The translations under genes were made by a program, and so were the position numbers. Under the pieces are notes generated by a model that worked only from the letters and a program-made list of their open reading frames with translations, searched no databases and was not told the origin of the DNA. Below are positions 27,625-35,699 of a DNA stretch of 64,000 nt, in pieces. The DNA is taken from NCBI RefSeq assembly GCF_900156575.1, contig NZ_FTNY01000001.1, positions 620,001-684,000 on the forward strand, read 5' to 3'. This DNA comes from Chryseobacterium shigense. Lineage in GTDB: Bacteria > Bacteroidota > Bacteroidia > Flavobacteriales > Weeksellaceae. The first letter of the stretch is position 1; every line of letters starts with the position of its first letter.

Positions 27625-29157
27625 TTGAAAAATTATTCGATTATATTGCTGGCCGCAGCGCTTTCCTCATGTGCATCTATCAGAAGGCACAATGAGCAGC
27701 GGGCAACCTGCATTGAACCAGACAAGCTTAAGGAAGACGTAGACTATGCGTATTCAAAGCTTCAGAAAATGCATCCCCAGCTGTACTGGTATATTTCCAA
27801 ACAGGATCTTGATCAAAAGTTTGACAGTCTGAAACAGACGATCAACCAGCCTCTTACCCCTCTTGAGTTTTATTTTAAACTTCAACCTGTAATCGCGGAT
27901 ATCCGTGAAGGGCATCTTTCGCTAAGAATTCCCAGAAAGAAATTTACCAAAAGAGAAATTAAAGCTCTTGAAAATAAGAAGGGAATGTTCAGCCGCTTTG
28001 AATATTATATAAAAGATGATCATTTATATATCATTCAAAATAAAGATTCGATAGAAAACATACAACCTGGAACCGAAGTAGTGTCCATCAATCATGTTCC
28101 GGTTACGGAATACTTAAAAAAATACCGTGCACTGGTCAGCAGTGACGGTTACAATAATACTTTTCAGTCTTATTTTCTAAAGGATGTATTCTTTAATTTC
28201 TATACGGCAGAAAACGGCTTTAAAGACACGGCAACGATAGAAGCACTGTACAACGGTAAAAAGTATAATTACACGCTGCACCGGGAATCTAAATCTAAAA
28301 ATGATCTGGATCAAGATAAACAACAGGAAAAACGAACTCCTGAAAAGAAAGTGAATGACTACGTAGCATCAAGCAATTCTTATAACCGGGATTTTAAATT
28401 TCTGGATAAGGACAGCACTACTGCTTACATAAAAGTAAAAAGTTTTTCAAGAGACTATTCGGATAAGTTTTATAAGGAAACCTTTGAAAAAATAAAAAAA
28501 GCAGGTTCAAAGTACCTTATTATCGATGTCCGGAATAACTATGGTGGATCTTTGTATGAGATCAACAACCTGTATTCCTATCTGGCGCCACAGCCGTATG
28601 TCCTGATCAAGCCTTCGCAGCTTACGTCAAGGCTTACTCCGCTAAAGACCAATTATTTCAGAAAAAGCAATGCCTTTCAATATGCTTTTAAGAGTCTGGC
28701 CTATCCTACTTATGTTTTTGCGCAGACTTTCAGCACTTATAAAAAGGACGGAAAAGTTTTTTATAAAATGAAAGCCGATAAGCCTACAAAACCCAACAAA
28801 GAGGCATTCAACGGGAAAGTTTTTGTACTCATCAACGGCGGGAGCTTTTCAGCATCCTCCATTATCACAGCGAAACTGAAATACGATCAACGCGCAGTTC
28901 TCGTTGGTGAAGAAACCGGCGGTGCCAATGATGGAACCGTGGCCGGATTTTACTCCTATCAAAAGCTGCCAAACTCCAAGATCAATCTTCCTATCGGATT
29001 ATTATTGGTGCAACCCAACATTGATTTCCAAAATACAAAGAAAGGAGTTTCTCCGGATGTTGTAATTAAGGAAAGCATGCAAGATATCATTGATAAGAGA
29101 GATCCACAACTGGAATGGATCAAGAATGAAATAGCAAAAGAAAAAGAACTTCAATAG
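27625..29157 (+). CDS. S41 family peptidase, lipoprotein
   Basis: A 510-residue C-terminal-processing-type serine protease. A TTG start (27625) is required because it yields the signal KNYSIILLAAALSSCAS, whose lipobox LSSC predicts a lipid-anchored cysteine. A PDZ-like region lies at about 125-160 (IENIQPGTEVVSINHVPV). The catalytic domain has IIDVRNNYGGSLYE and the nucleophile in NGGSFSASSIITAKL; GEETGGANDG follows. It probably degrades periplasmic or surface proteins. A strong terminator starts eight bases past the stop. Confidence 0.9.
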   Translation: MKNYSIILLAAALSSCASIRRHNEQRATCIEPDKLKEDVDYAYSKLQKMHPQLYWYISKQDLDQKFDSLKQTINQPLTPLEFYFKLQPVIADIREGHLSLRIPRKKFTKREIKALENKKGMFSRFEYYIKDDHLYIIQNKDSIENIQPGTEVVSINHVPVTEYLKKYRALVSSDGYNNTFQSYFLKDVFFNFYTAENGFKDTATIEALYNGKKYNYTLHRESKSKNDLDQDKQQEKRTPEKKVNDYVASSNSYNRDFKFLDKDSTTAYIKVKSFSRDYSDKFYKETFEKIKKAGSKYLIIDVRNNYGGSLYEINNLYSYLAPQPYVLIKPSQLTSRLTPLKTNYFRKSNAFQYAFKSLAYPTYVFAQTFSTYKKDGKVFYKMKADKPTKPNKEAFNGKVFVLINGGSFSASSIITAKLKYDQRAVLVGEETGGANDGTVAGFYSYQKLPNSKINLPIGLLLVQPNIDFQNTKKGVSPDVVIKESMQDIIDKRDPQLEWIKNEIAKEKELQ

Positions 29158-29164
29158 TTTTATA

Positions 29165-29201
29165 GGTTTCGGCGGGCTTTCAGCCCGCCGAAACCTTTTT
29201 T
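29165..29201 (+). terminator. Strong terminator after the S41 peptidase gene
   Basis: GGTTTCGGCGGGCT and AGCCCGCCGAAACC form a perfect 14-bp stem around a TTC loop, followed by TTTTTT on the plus strand. It separates the convergent genes at 29157 and 29200. Confidence 0.9.
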
Positions 29202-29790
29202 ACTTCTTTAAATCCTCCAAAAGACCTTCAATATGATCAATATACCTTCCGTAGTAACGGTGGAACCAGAATTTCCCGGTCAAAAAAAGAAAAAAAAGTC
29301 CTATCGTAACTGAGCTCAATAGAATAACAGCTGTTTTCATTTCACTCATTGGCTCACGCCATGGGATAAATTCTATCACAATAATCATTTCGCAGACGAT
29401 AAAAGGCACAAAACTCAGATAATAAGATAAATAATACTGCTTATTAAGATTGAACTGCATTACCAGATCTTTTAATGAATCATAAGTTTTAAGCATAGGA
29501 TTGCTGATATCACTGTAAAGCCTGAAAAATTTACTAAAAAAGAAAATCGTCACCAAAAGCATAGATGCCACAAGAACCGTGATATAGAACTGGAGTTTGA
29601 ATGGCCTGCAAAAGGCGCATACTGTAAATGAAAATATAAAAATTCCAATCACGGACCAGAATTCCATGCGCATGTTTTTGCGCATTTTTTCCAGCGGCAG
29701 GTTGATCTTATGTCTCTGCTCAATACTTATTTCAGGGGTTCCTTCTGATACCTCTTCATTCCAAACGTTTTTTAATTCATCTATATTCAT
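29200..29790 (-). CDS. Four-helix membrane partner of an ECF sigma factor
   Basis: A 196-residue protein. A short cytoplasmic N-terminus (MNIDELKNVWNEEVSEGTPE) precedes four hydrophobic helices, roughly residues 44-62, 68-88, 118-138 and 150-172. It is 22 bases downstream of the sigma gene and is a paralogue of the protein at 30801-31616, sharing the ELKNVW / PEIS / PLEKMRKNMRMEFW type N-terminus. A role as membrane-bound anti-sigma or sensor is inferred from the operon; no zinc-binding anti-sigma domain is visible. Confidence 0.8.
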   Translation of the reverse strand: MNIDELKNVWNEEVSEGTPEISIEQRHKINLPLEKMRKNMRMEFWSVIGIFIFSFTVCAFCRPFKLQFYITVLVASMLLVTIFFFSKFFRLYSDISNPMLKTYDSLKDLVMQFNLNKQYYLSYYLSFVPFIVCEMIIVIEFIPWREPMSEMKTAVILLSSVTIGLFFLFLTGKFWFHRYYGRYIDHIEGLLEDLKK

Positions 29791-29812
29791 GAGTATTGAT
29801 TTAAAGTTATAA

Positions 29813-30307
29813 TTAATTTGAGGTTAGAATATCTTTCAGTTTATTTTTGGCACGGTTCATTCTCACTCTTGCATTGCCTTCAGAAATTCCCATCTGCTCT
29901 GCAATTTCTTTTCCTGAAAAGTCTTCCAGATAGTAAAAAATAAAAGCTTTATCAATAGGATTCAGCTGTCGGATTGCTTTATACATCTTCGTAAGCTTTT
30001 CTTCCTTTTCGTCGTCGTATTCATCCTGAATCACCTTAGAGACCGAAAAATCTTCATTCGAAATAAAACTTCTTTTTTTCTCAGATTTCAGAAAAATAAT
30101 CGCGGTATTCAGTGCGATCCTGTAGAGCCAGGTAGAAAATTCGCTCTGTCCTCTAAAGCTTTGATAGGCTTTCCATATCTGATACGTGATTTCCTGAAAA
30201 AGATCATCCCGGTCGTCTTTTTCGGACATATACATTTTGGAAATCTTAAAAATGATTCCTTTATGTTTTTCTATTTTGTCTAAAAATTCCTGCTCCAATG
30301 AGTTCAT
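29813..30307 (-). CDS. ECF-type RNA polymerase sigma factor (copy 1)
   Basis: A 164-residue ECF sigma factor. Region 2: KMYMSEKDDRDDLFQEITYQIW and FSTWLYRIALNTAIIFLK; region 4: QLNPIDKAFIFYYLEDFSGKEIA then the recognition helix around NARVRMNRAKNKLKD. It is about 60 per cent similar by eye to the factor at 31628-32137, with matching start MxxxExEFLxKIEKHKG. It heads a two-gene operon with a membrane partner. Two GTAAC-N18-CTAAC elements upstream suggest autoregulation. Confidence 0.92.
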   Translation of the reverse strand: MNSLEQEFLDKIEKHKGIIFKISKMYMSEKDDRDDLFQEITYQIWKAYQSFRGQSEFSTWLYRIALNTAIIFLKSEKKRSFISNEDFSVSKVIQDEYDDEKEEKLTKMYKAIRQLNPIDKAFIFYYLEDFSGKEIAEQMGISEGNARVRMNRAKNKLKDILTSN

Positions 30308-30325
30308 GATTTTAAGCTCTATAGA

Positions 30326-30353
30326 GTTAGTTTTAAATATCTGAAAATGTTAC
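30326..30353 (-). promoter_or_regulatory. Candidate ECF promoter, proximal copy
   Basis: On the minus strand GTAAC (within GTAACATTTT) is followed by 18 bases and CTAAC, 19 bases upstream of the sigma ATG. It is repeated exactly 250 bp further upstream. Confidence 0.5.
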
Positions 30354-30376
30354 ACCTGTTTCTTAAAAATAAAAAT

Positions 30377-30399
30377 CCCAACAGAAAATTTCTGCTGGG
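30377..30399. terminator. Hairpin between the two promoter-like copies
   Basis: CCCAACAGAAA pairs with TTTCTGCTGGG with one G-U type mismatch. The core AGAAAATTTCT is shared with the hairpin at 30730-30757. It could stop read-through from the upstream sigma operon. Confidence 0.5.
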
Positions 30400-30575
30400 C
30401 CTCATGATGTGTTTTCTTGTTTTTCTCCAGCATCCGTATCGGAGAAACGGAGCTTTTGCACGAAATAATTTTAATTTTTAAAGTTTTTCTGCAATGTTTT
30501 TTATCCATTGATTCGTCAGTTCATATCTGAAATGTACAAGCTCGAACAGATTACTAACATTTTATATTTCTAATA

Positions 30576-30603
30576 GTTAGTAGAAAAAAGACAAAAATGT
30601 TAC
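30576..30603 (-). promoter_or_regulatory. Candidate ECF promoter, distal copy
   Basis: GTAACATTTT then CTAAC with the same 18-base spacing as the proximal copy. It lies between the two sigma operons, 270 bases upstream of the downstream sigma gene. No gene was seen in 30308-30800. Confidence 0.45.
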
Positions 30604-30729
30604 ACCCTTTAGGGAAAAATTTAAAAAAAAACAATATTCTATTCCTGCCATTTCATTCAAGGTTTTCCAATCCTGTGATACGGGTGTTTCCCAGCTAAAG
30701 GATTTCTGGTTTGTATTTTAAAGAAAATA

Positions 30730-30757
30730 ATCCCGTAAGAAAATTTCTTACAGGATT
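30730..30757 (-). terminator. Hairpin downstream of the second sigma operon
   Basis: ATCCCGTAAGAAA and TTTCTTACAGGAT form a long AT-rich stem with a small bulge, some 45 bases past the stop at 30801. Confidence 0.5.
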
Positions 30758-30800
30758 GATAGTGTATTAAGTTTTTTACGGGATTAAATTTTAAAAAAAA

Positions 30801-31616
30801 TTAATTCAGTTGATCCAAAGCCTTTTGAAGGATATTCAGATCAATAAAATCCAGTTTTACCCCAATAAAGATGAAAATAAAAAGAACCAAAGTTAAAAAT
30901 ATGATGATAAAGATATATACCGATACAAACCAAACAACGGTATTCAGAATATTTCCTTTAAAGCCGAATTTATTCATAAAAAAACTCTGCGAACGTTCAA
31001 ACCAGGAATTTTTTCCGGTATTTTTGGGTTGTATTTCCAGTCCGTTCAGTTCATCTACCAAACGTACCACATCTTCTATATACCTGCCGTACATATAATA
31101 AATCCAGTACTTGATAATAAACCAGACGAGCAGGAGGGTAATGATGAAACTGATCCCGAAAATAGCAAGATTGTATTTCACTTCAAAATGGAAGTTGATC
31201 TTGATAAGTGATAACAGAAAAGCAAGTGGAATATAGGAAATATAATAGGAAATGTAGATTTCTTTCGATATTAAAAGCTGTGTTTTAAGGTTGAACAGGT
31301 CATAATTGGTATTGATTCCGCTTTTGCAGAGTATTTTGTAAAGTTTGAGAAAACGGGAGTAGAAATAGAGTATAAATCCTAGTGTCAGTGCGACGACAAA
31401 GGCAGAGATAATCACGACATTCCTGTCTCCGGAGGCCAATGGAAAGCCGATCAGAAGCATGGGCATGGTGACGACCATCAGCCAGAATTCTGTTTCCATA
31501 TTGATCTTCAGCATCTGCATCGGAGAATGAATTTCACCTTGTTTCTGGAGGGATATCTCAGGCAGATCCTGCCTGTTGTCTTTATCCCAAAGTTCTTTAA
31601 AATTTTCTAACTCCAT
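30801..31616 (-). CDS. Membrane partner of an ECF sigma factor (long paralogue)
   Basis: A 271-residue protein. After an N-terminus LWDKDNRQDLPEISLQ, related to the 29200 protein, it has four similar hydrophobic helices (about residues 45-65, 70-90, 120-140, 150-172), then a linker and a fifth very hydrophobic helix (VWFVSVYIFIIIFLTLVLFIFIF, about 225-250) that the short paralogue lacks. It starts 11 bases downstream of the sigma gene. It is presumably the membrane regulator of that sigma factor. Confidence 0.8.
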   Translation of the reverse strand: MELENFKELWDKDNRQDLPEISLQKQGEIHSPMQMLKINMETEFWLMVVTMPMLLIGFPLASGDRNVVIISAFVVALTLGFILYFYSRFLKLYKILCKSGINTNYDLFNLKTQLLISKEIYISYYISYIPLAFLLSLIKINFHFEVKYNLAIFGISFIITLLLVWFIIKYWIYYMYGRYIEDVVRLVDELNGLEIQPKNTGKNSWFERSQSFFMNKFGFKGNILNTVVWFVSVYIFIIIFLTLVLFIFIFIGVKLDFIDLNILQKALDQLN

Positions 31617-31627
31617 TTGTTTTGTTT

Positions 31628-32137
31628 TTAAATCTTGCTATTCCTTTGCTTTTCAATGATTTCCTTCAGTTTCACCTTGGCCCTGTTGAGCTTTACACGG
31701 GCATTCACTTCCGTGATTCCCAACTGAAGGGCGATCTTTTTTCCGGAAAAATCTTCCAGAAAGAAGAAGATTAATGCTTTATCTATAGGACTAAGCTGGT
31801 GGATAGCCTCATACATGAGTTTCATATTTTTATCATCTGCATCATTATAAGATTCGTGCGGAACAACAAGATTCTCAACCCCTTGATTTTGTATAAAACT
31901 CCGCTTTTTTTCACTCCGCAAAAATACAATGGCAGTATTGAGCGCTGTGCGGTAGAGCCATGTAGAGAAGTCACTTCTCCTCTGGAAATCTCCGTATGAT
32001 TTCCAGGCCTGATAAATGATCTCCTGATAAAGATCATTCTGATCATCCTGATCGTCCATATACATTTTAGAGATCTTGAAGATAACACCTTTATGTTTCT
32101 CAATTTTCTCTAAAAACTCTTTTTCCATTAAAGACAT
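31628..32137 (-). CDS. ECF-type RNA polymerase sigma factor (copy 2)
   Basis: A 169-residue ECF sigma factor: KMYMDDQDDQNDLYQEIIYQAW and FSTWLYRTALNTAIVFLR in region 2; QLSPIDKALIFFFLEDFSGKKIA and the helix around NARVKLNRAKVKLKE in region 4. With its membrane partner it forms a module that parallels the adjacent 30307-29200 operon, evidence of a local tandem duplication followed by divergence. No copy of the GTAACATTTT block was found upstream of this one. Confidence 0.92.
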   Translation of the reverse strand: MSLMEKEFLEKIEKHKGVIFKISKMYMDDQDDQNDLYQEIIYQAWKSYGDFQRRSDFSTWLYRTALNTAIVFLRSEKKRSFIQNQGVENLVVPHESYNDADDKNMKLMYEAIHQLSPIDKALIFFFLEDFSGKKIALQLGITEVNARVKLNRAKVKLKEIIEKQRNSKI

Positions 32138-32293
32138 GCTCGAAACTCTATACGTAAAGCCGTATTTTGATAAAAATACCGCTTTTTTTTAACACAAAAA
32201 TTAAAACTCTATGTCTCAAAGTACAAAATCCTCAAAAAATAAAGAAATTTATTGAGGATTAATATTTTATGTTAAATAGAAGAAACAATCCGT

Positions 32294-33922
32294 CTAGAAA
32301 ATATAGTCTGTACTTAGAAAATTAGAATCATGTTCTCTCACAATGGTATTTAATAATTTCTTATTGGAATCCGTCAGTTTTGCAGCTACCAGAGATCTTA
32401 TGGAGAATGAACGGAGGGCATCAAAAACAGAAAGTGTACCTTCTGCACTGTCTTTTCGCCCTGTAAACGGAAAAACATCCGGTCCGCGCTGCGCCTGACA
32501 ATTGATGTTCACACGGCTTACCAGATTCACAAAAGGATCAATTAATCTGGAAACCTCCTGCGGATCTTCACTGAAAATGCTCACCTGCATCCCATGTGAA
32601 GCATTGACCTGATAATCTATAGGTTCTTCCAGGTCTTCAAACGGAACCACAGGAATCACAGGACCGAACTGTTCTTCGTGGTATAATTTCATATCACTAT
32701 TCACCGGATACACTACAGCAGGAAAGACAAAAGATTCTTCTGTAAATCCTCCGTTTTCATTTAAAACCTTCCCTCCTTTTGCTAAAGCATCTTCAATACA
32801 TTCTTTCAGATAAGAAGGTTTATTCACTTCGGGAAGTGGCGTTACTTTCACATCCTTTTCCCACGGCAGCCCTGGTTTTAGTGCAGAAACTGCTGCACTT
32901 AATTTTGCTGTAAATTCCTCGGCAATTTCTTTTTGAACAAATATCAGTTTAAGAGCAGTGCAACGCTGTCCGTTGAAAGATAGAGCTCCCAGAATGCATT
33001 CACTTACAGCCACATCCAGATTCGCATTTTTAGTTACAATGGCAGCATTTTTAGCATCAAGACTGAGGATGGCGCGCAGGCGGTTCACTTTAGGATGGAG
33101 TTTCTTCAAGCCATTGGCTACTTTACTGGACCCGATAAAGGCAAGAACATTTACCTTTCCGCTTTCCATAATCGGGGTGATGATCTCCGAACCTTTGCCA
33201 TAAAGCGTGTTCACCGTTCCTTTCGGGAAGGCTTCTTTAAAGGCATTCAGTAATGGGTAATGCGCCAAAACGCCATGCTTTGGAAGTTTAAATAAGATCG
33301 TATTTCCCATGATCAGTGCAGGAATCAGGGTAGTAAAGATCTCATTCAAAGGATAATTGAATGGCCCCATACTTAGAACGACACCCAGAGGAGCTCTTCT
33401 GATCTGCGCAATCGTTCCTTCTGCTTCCTGAAAACGGGAAGACTCTCTGTCCAGATCTTTCAGGGCATCAATGGTTTGATTGATATAATCTACCGTTCTG
33501 TCGAATTCCTTGGTAGAATCGGCCAGCGTTTTTCCGATTTCCCACATCAGCAGTTTGATGACCAGATCACGCTGCTCAATCATGAGGTACACAAACTTCT
33601 GCATACATTTGATTCGCCCTTCTACAGACATCGTTGGCCATTCTCCCAGACCATTATCATAGGCTTTTACGGAAGCTTCAAGAACGTCCATCGCTTCTTT
33701 GGGCGTGATATTGGGAATACTTCCGAGAAGTTTTCTTTCCAGACCATTTTCTGTAGGGACACAGACGGGAGAATAGATATTCTGCACCTCCCCTTTCCAT
33801 TCTACCAGTTCCCCATTCAGAAGATAGACCTTCTGGTGAATCTCGGGAACTTTATATTCTTCGGGAATATCGTTTTCGTTTTTAAAAATATCTTGAAATA
33901 ACGGCTTGTTGACTGAATTCAT
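32294..33922 (-). CDS. gapN: Aldehyde dehydrogenase, NADP-dependent glyceraldehyde-3-phosphate dehydrogenase (GapN) type
   Basis: A 542-residue ALDH-superfamily enzyme, best matching non-phosphorylating NADP-GAPDH, which oxidises glyceraldehyde 3-phosphate to 3-phosphoglycerate. The nucleophile is Cys321 in SFNGQRCTALK; MGPFNYPLNE and FIGSSKVANG line the cofactor site; FPFTGRKDSAEGTLSV is near the C-terminus. Oddly, where most ALDHs read ELGGK, with the general-base Glu, this reads SLDAK (residues 287-291), leaving an Asp two positions on. The gene is monocistronic. Confidence 0.85.
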   Translation of the reverse strand: MNSVNKPLFQDIFKNENDIPEEYKVPEIHQKVYLLNGELVEWKGEVQNIYSPVCVPTENGLERKLLGSIPNITPKEAMDVLEASVKAYDNGLGEWPTMSVEGRIKCMQKFVYLMIEQRDLVIKLLMWEIGKTLADSTKEFDRTVDYINQTIDALKDLDRESSRFQEAEGTIAQIRRAPLGVVLSMGPFNYPLNEIFTTLIPALIMGNTILFKLPKHGVLAHYPLLNAFKEAFPKGTVNTLYGKGSEIITPIMESGKVNVLAFIGSSKVANGLKKLHPKVNRLRAILSLDAKNAAIVTKNANLDVAVSECILGALSFNGQRCTALKLIFVQKEIAEEFTAKLSAAVSALKPGLPWEKDVKVTPLPEVNKPSYLKECIEDALAKGGKVLNENGGFTEESFVFPAVVYPVNSDMKLYHEEQFGPVIPVVPFEDLEEPIDYQVNASHGMQVSIFSEDPQEVSRLIDPFVNLVSRVNINCQAQRGPDVFPFTGRKDSAEGTLSVFDALRSFSIRSLVAAKLTDSNKKLLNTIVREHDSNFLSTDYIF

Positions 33923-34075
33923 AAATTTTTATTTTTTTGATAACTGAATGTGATTCTAAAATTATATAGAATAAAGGTAGCCGATAAAATTGATTTTAAA
34001 AAGAGACCGTTGATAGATTTGCTCTATGTATCGGGTATTTGAATTAAAATTAATAAACGGAGACTAAAAAAAGAA

Positions 34076-34083
34076 TAATTTTG
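34076..34083 (+). promoter_or_regulatory. -7 box of the exported Tpx gene
   Basis: TAATTTTG, an exact TAnnTTTG match, 16 bases upstream of the ATG at 34100. No -33 TTTG at normal spacing. Confidence 0.45.
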
Positions 34084-34099
34084 TTCAAAATAAAATGTC

Positions 34100-34660
34100 A
34101 TGTTTTCAAAAATAATTTTCAGTACGTTATTTCTTCTTTCAGTAGGTACTTTCGCTCAGAAGAATACAGTGATGATGGGAGGAAAACCAGTCCACACCTA
34201 CGCCAAATTGCCGGCAGTGAATAAGGCAGCGCCCAAGTTTACCCTTACGGACGTTACGATGAAAGATCAGACTCTGGATTCTTACAAAGGAAAATTCATC
34301 ATTCTTAATATTTTCCCAAGCGTAGATACGGGCGTTTGCTCGGCCTCGGTCCATCATTTCAATGAAGATGCGGCCAATATCCCCAATACGGTGGTTCTTT
34401 GTATTTCCAAAGATTTACCTTTTGCCCAAAAAAGATTTTGTGGTGCAGAAGGAATCAAGAATGTGGTGATGCTTTCTGATTTCCGATCTGATTTCGGAAA
34501 GACGTATGGCGTAGAAATCACAGATTCTGTGATGAAAGGCCTGTTAAGCAGAGCCGTTGTGGTGATCGATCCTTCAGGAAAGATAGTGTATGAGGAGCAG
34601 GTGGATGATATTTCGCATGAGCCGAATTATGAAGCGGCTATAGCAGCGGTGAAAAAGTAA
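34100..34660 (+). CDS. Exported thiol peroxidase (Tpx-like)
   Basis: A 186-residue Tpx homologue with an N-terminal signal peptide (MFSKIIFSTLFLLSVGTFAQ), placing it in the periplasm. The peroxidatic Cys80 lies in FPSVDTGVCSASVHHFN and the resolving Cys114 in QKRFCGAEGI. It is closely similar to the cytoplasmic Tpx at 17294 over the whole mature length (SKDLPFA, LSDFRSDFG, MKGLLSRAVVV, EPNYEAAI), so it probably arose from a duplication followed by acquisition of a signal. Its reductant in the periplasm is not evident. Confidence 0.92.
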   Translation: MFSKIIFSTLFLLSVGTFAQKNTVMMGGKPVHTYAKLPAVNKAAPKFTLTDVTMKDQTLDSYKGKFIILNIFPSVDTGVCSASVHHFNEDAANIPNTVVLCISKDLPFAQKRFCGAEGIKNVVMLSDFRSDFGKTYGVEITDSVMKGLLSRAVVVIDPSGKIVYEEQVDDISHEPNYEAAIAAVKK

Positions 34661-34688
34661 GACTTACTTTTAAAATAATTTTAAATGG

Positions 34689-34722
34689 GCTCCGGCGATC
34701 TTCGATCGCCGGAGCTTGTTAT
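34689..34722 (+). terminator. Terminator after the exported Tpx gene
   Basis: GCTCCGGCGATC and GATCGCCGGAGC form a perfect 12-bp GC-rich stem with a TTC loop, followed by T-rich sequence. Confidence 0.85.
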
Positions 34723-34746
34723 TTTTTTAGCTTTTCTTTCTGATGA

Positions 34747-34914
34747 TTTATCACAAGGTTCGGGAATTTTTCTCAGCGCGAATATCCATGTCAAGGTTTT
34801 GAACCTTGACATGGATGATCATTCTTATAATTTAACGTAAGGTTTGGGAAATTTTTTCAGTGCGAATATCCATGTCAACGTTTTGAACCTTGACATGGAT
34901 TATTAGCAGCAGGA
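34747..34914. repeat. 84-bp tandem repeat, each copy carrying a 15-bp-stem palindrome
   Basis: Two copies start at 34747 and 34831. Each contains GCGAATATCCATGTCAA and a palindrome of ATCCATGTCAAGGTT, TTG, AACCTTGACATGGAT type (34784-34816 perfect; 34868-34900 with one mismatch). Both lie beyond the Tpx terminator, with no T-run, so they are not ordinary terminators. The remaining 34915-35189 holds a copy of the repeat at 35000 and no gene. Confidence 0.75.
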
Positions 34915-34999
34915 CCTATTAAAAAGAATATTTTAAAGTACACGGATTTCATCTCCGATCAAACGGAATATCATCCATTTCACCATGAATACTTAGCTG

Positions 35000-35075
35000 A
35001 AAATCTTTGATTTTCTTGCCCCTTCCATATCCATACAAAATAAAAAAACATTGCGCCTTTGCGATTTCCCAACAA
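35000..35075. repeat. Left copy of a repeat flanking the Xre regulator gene
   Basis: Contains GATTTTCTTGCCCCTT and, 30-odd bases later, GCCTTTGCGAT. The same blocks in the same order and orientation recur at 35753-35824 on the other side of the regulator gene. Confidence 0.5.
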
Positions 35076-35189
35076 AACCAACCATACCCTTTGATCTGAA
35101 CAAAAAAAGAATGATAAAATCTCACCCTCAAAAACCCTCACCTCTGTTTTTTTTGCGTAATATTTTGCATATTTGTAAAAAATACAGCT

Positions 35190-35564
35190 ATGCAAAAAGA
35201 AAAACTACGCGACGTACGAAAAAGAAAAGGCATCACGCAGCAGCAAATCGCTGATATCATTGCTACAGATGTCTCCAACTACAGCAGAAAAGAAAGCGGA
35301 GATGTAAGCATCCGAAAAGAAGAATGGGAAAAAATTGCCCGTTTTCTGGAAGTTCCTTTGGAAGATATTTATCAGGAAGAGGAAGCTAAACAGATCAACC
35401 ATTTTGATAATATTACTTCAAGCAGTAGCTTTGGAAATAATATAAGCGGTAATTATTACTGCAATGTCCCGGAATATCTTCTGGAAAGCCAGAGAGACCT
35501 TATCCAGATCCTGAAAAAGGAGAACAAAAGGCTGGAGGAAGAACTGAAAAAGTATAAAAAATAA
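35190..35564 (+). CDS. Xre-type helix-turn-helix regulator with C-terminal coiled coil
   Basis: A 124-residue protein. Residues 1-62 form an Xre/Cro HTH domain (LRDVRKRKGITQQQIADIIA, then VSNYSRKESGDVSI as recognition region and WEKIARFLEVPLEDIY). A Ser/Asn-rich linker follows, then a charged heptad-like helix (LIQILKKENKRLEEELKKY) suited to dimerisation. Upstream lies a weak -7 box (CATATTTG), preceded by a TTTTTTG stretch. This type is common in Chryseobacterium; its target is unknown. Partial repeats flank the gene on both sides. Confidence 0.9.
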   Translation: MQKEKLRDVRKRKGITQQQIADIIATDVSNYSRKESGDVSIRKEEWEKIARFLEVPLEDIYQEEEAKQINHFDNITSSSSFGNNISGNYYCNVPEYLLESQRDLIQILKKENKRLEEELKKYKK

Positions 35565-35699
35565 GGAGTTTCTAACCTTTATTTGTTTTGAACCATTAAG
35601 AACATTTAAGGTATTAAGGGTCGTTAATAAACATCAAAGATGTTTTATAAAGCGTGACGCTTATTATTTCTAAACCGCGAAAATACCCTTAATGATTCC

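Noticed and set aside
34784..34900. CRISPR-like reading of the two 84-bp repeats
   Set aside because: Only two copies, the spacer is itself repeated rather than unique, and no cas gene is present.
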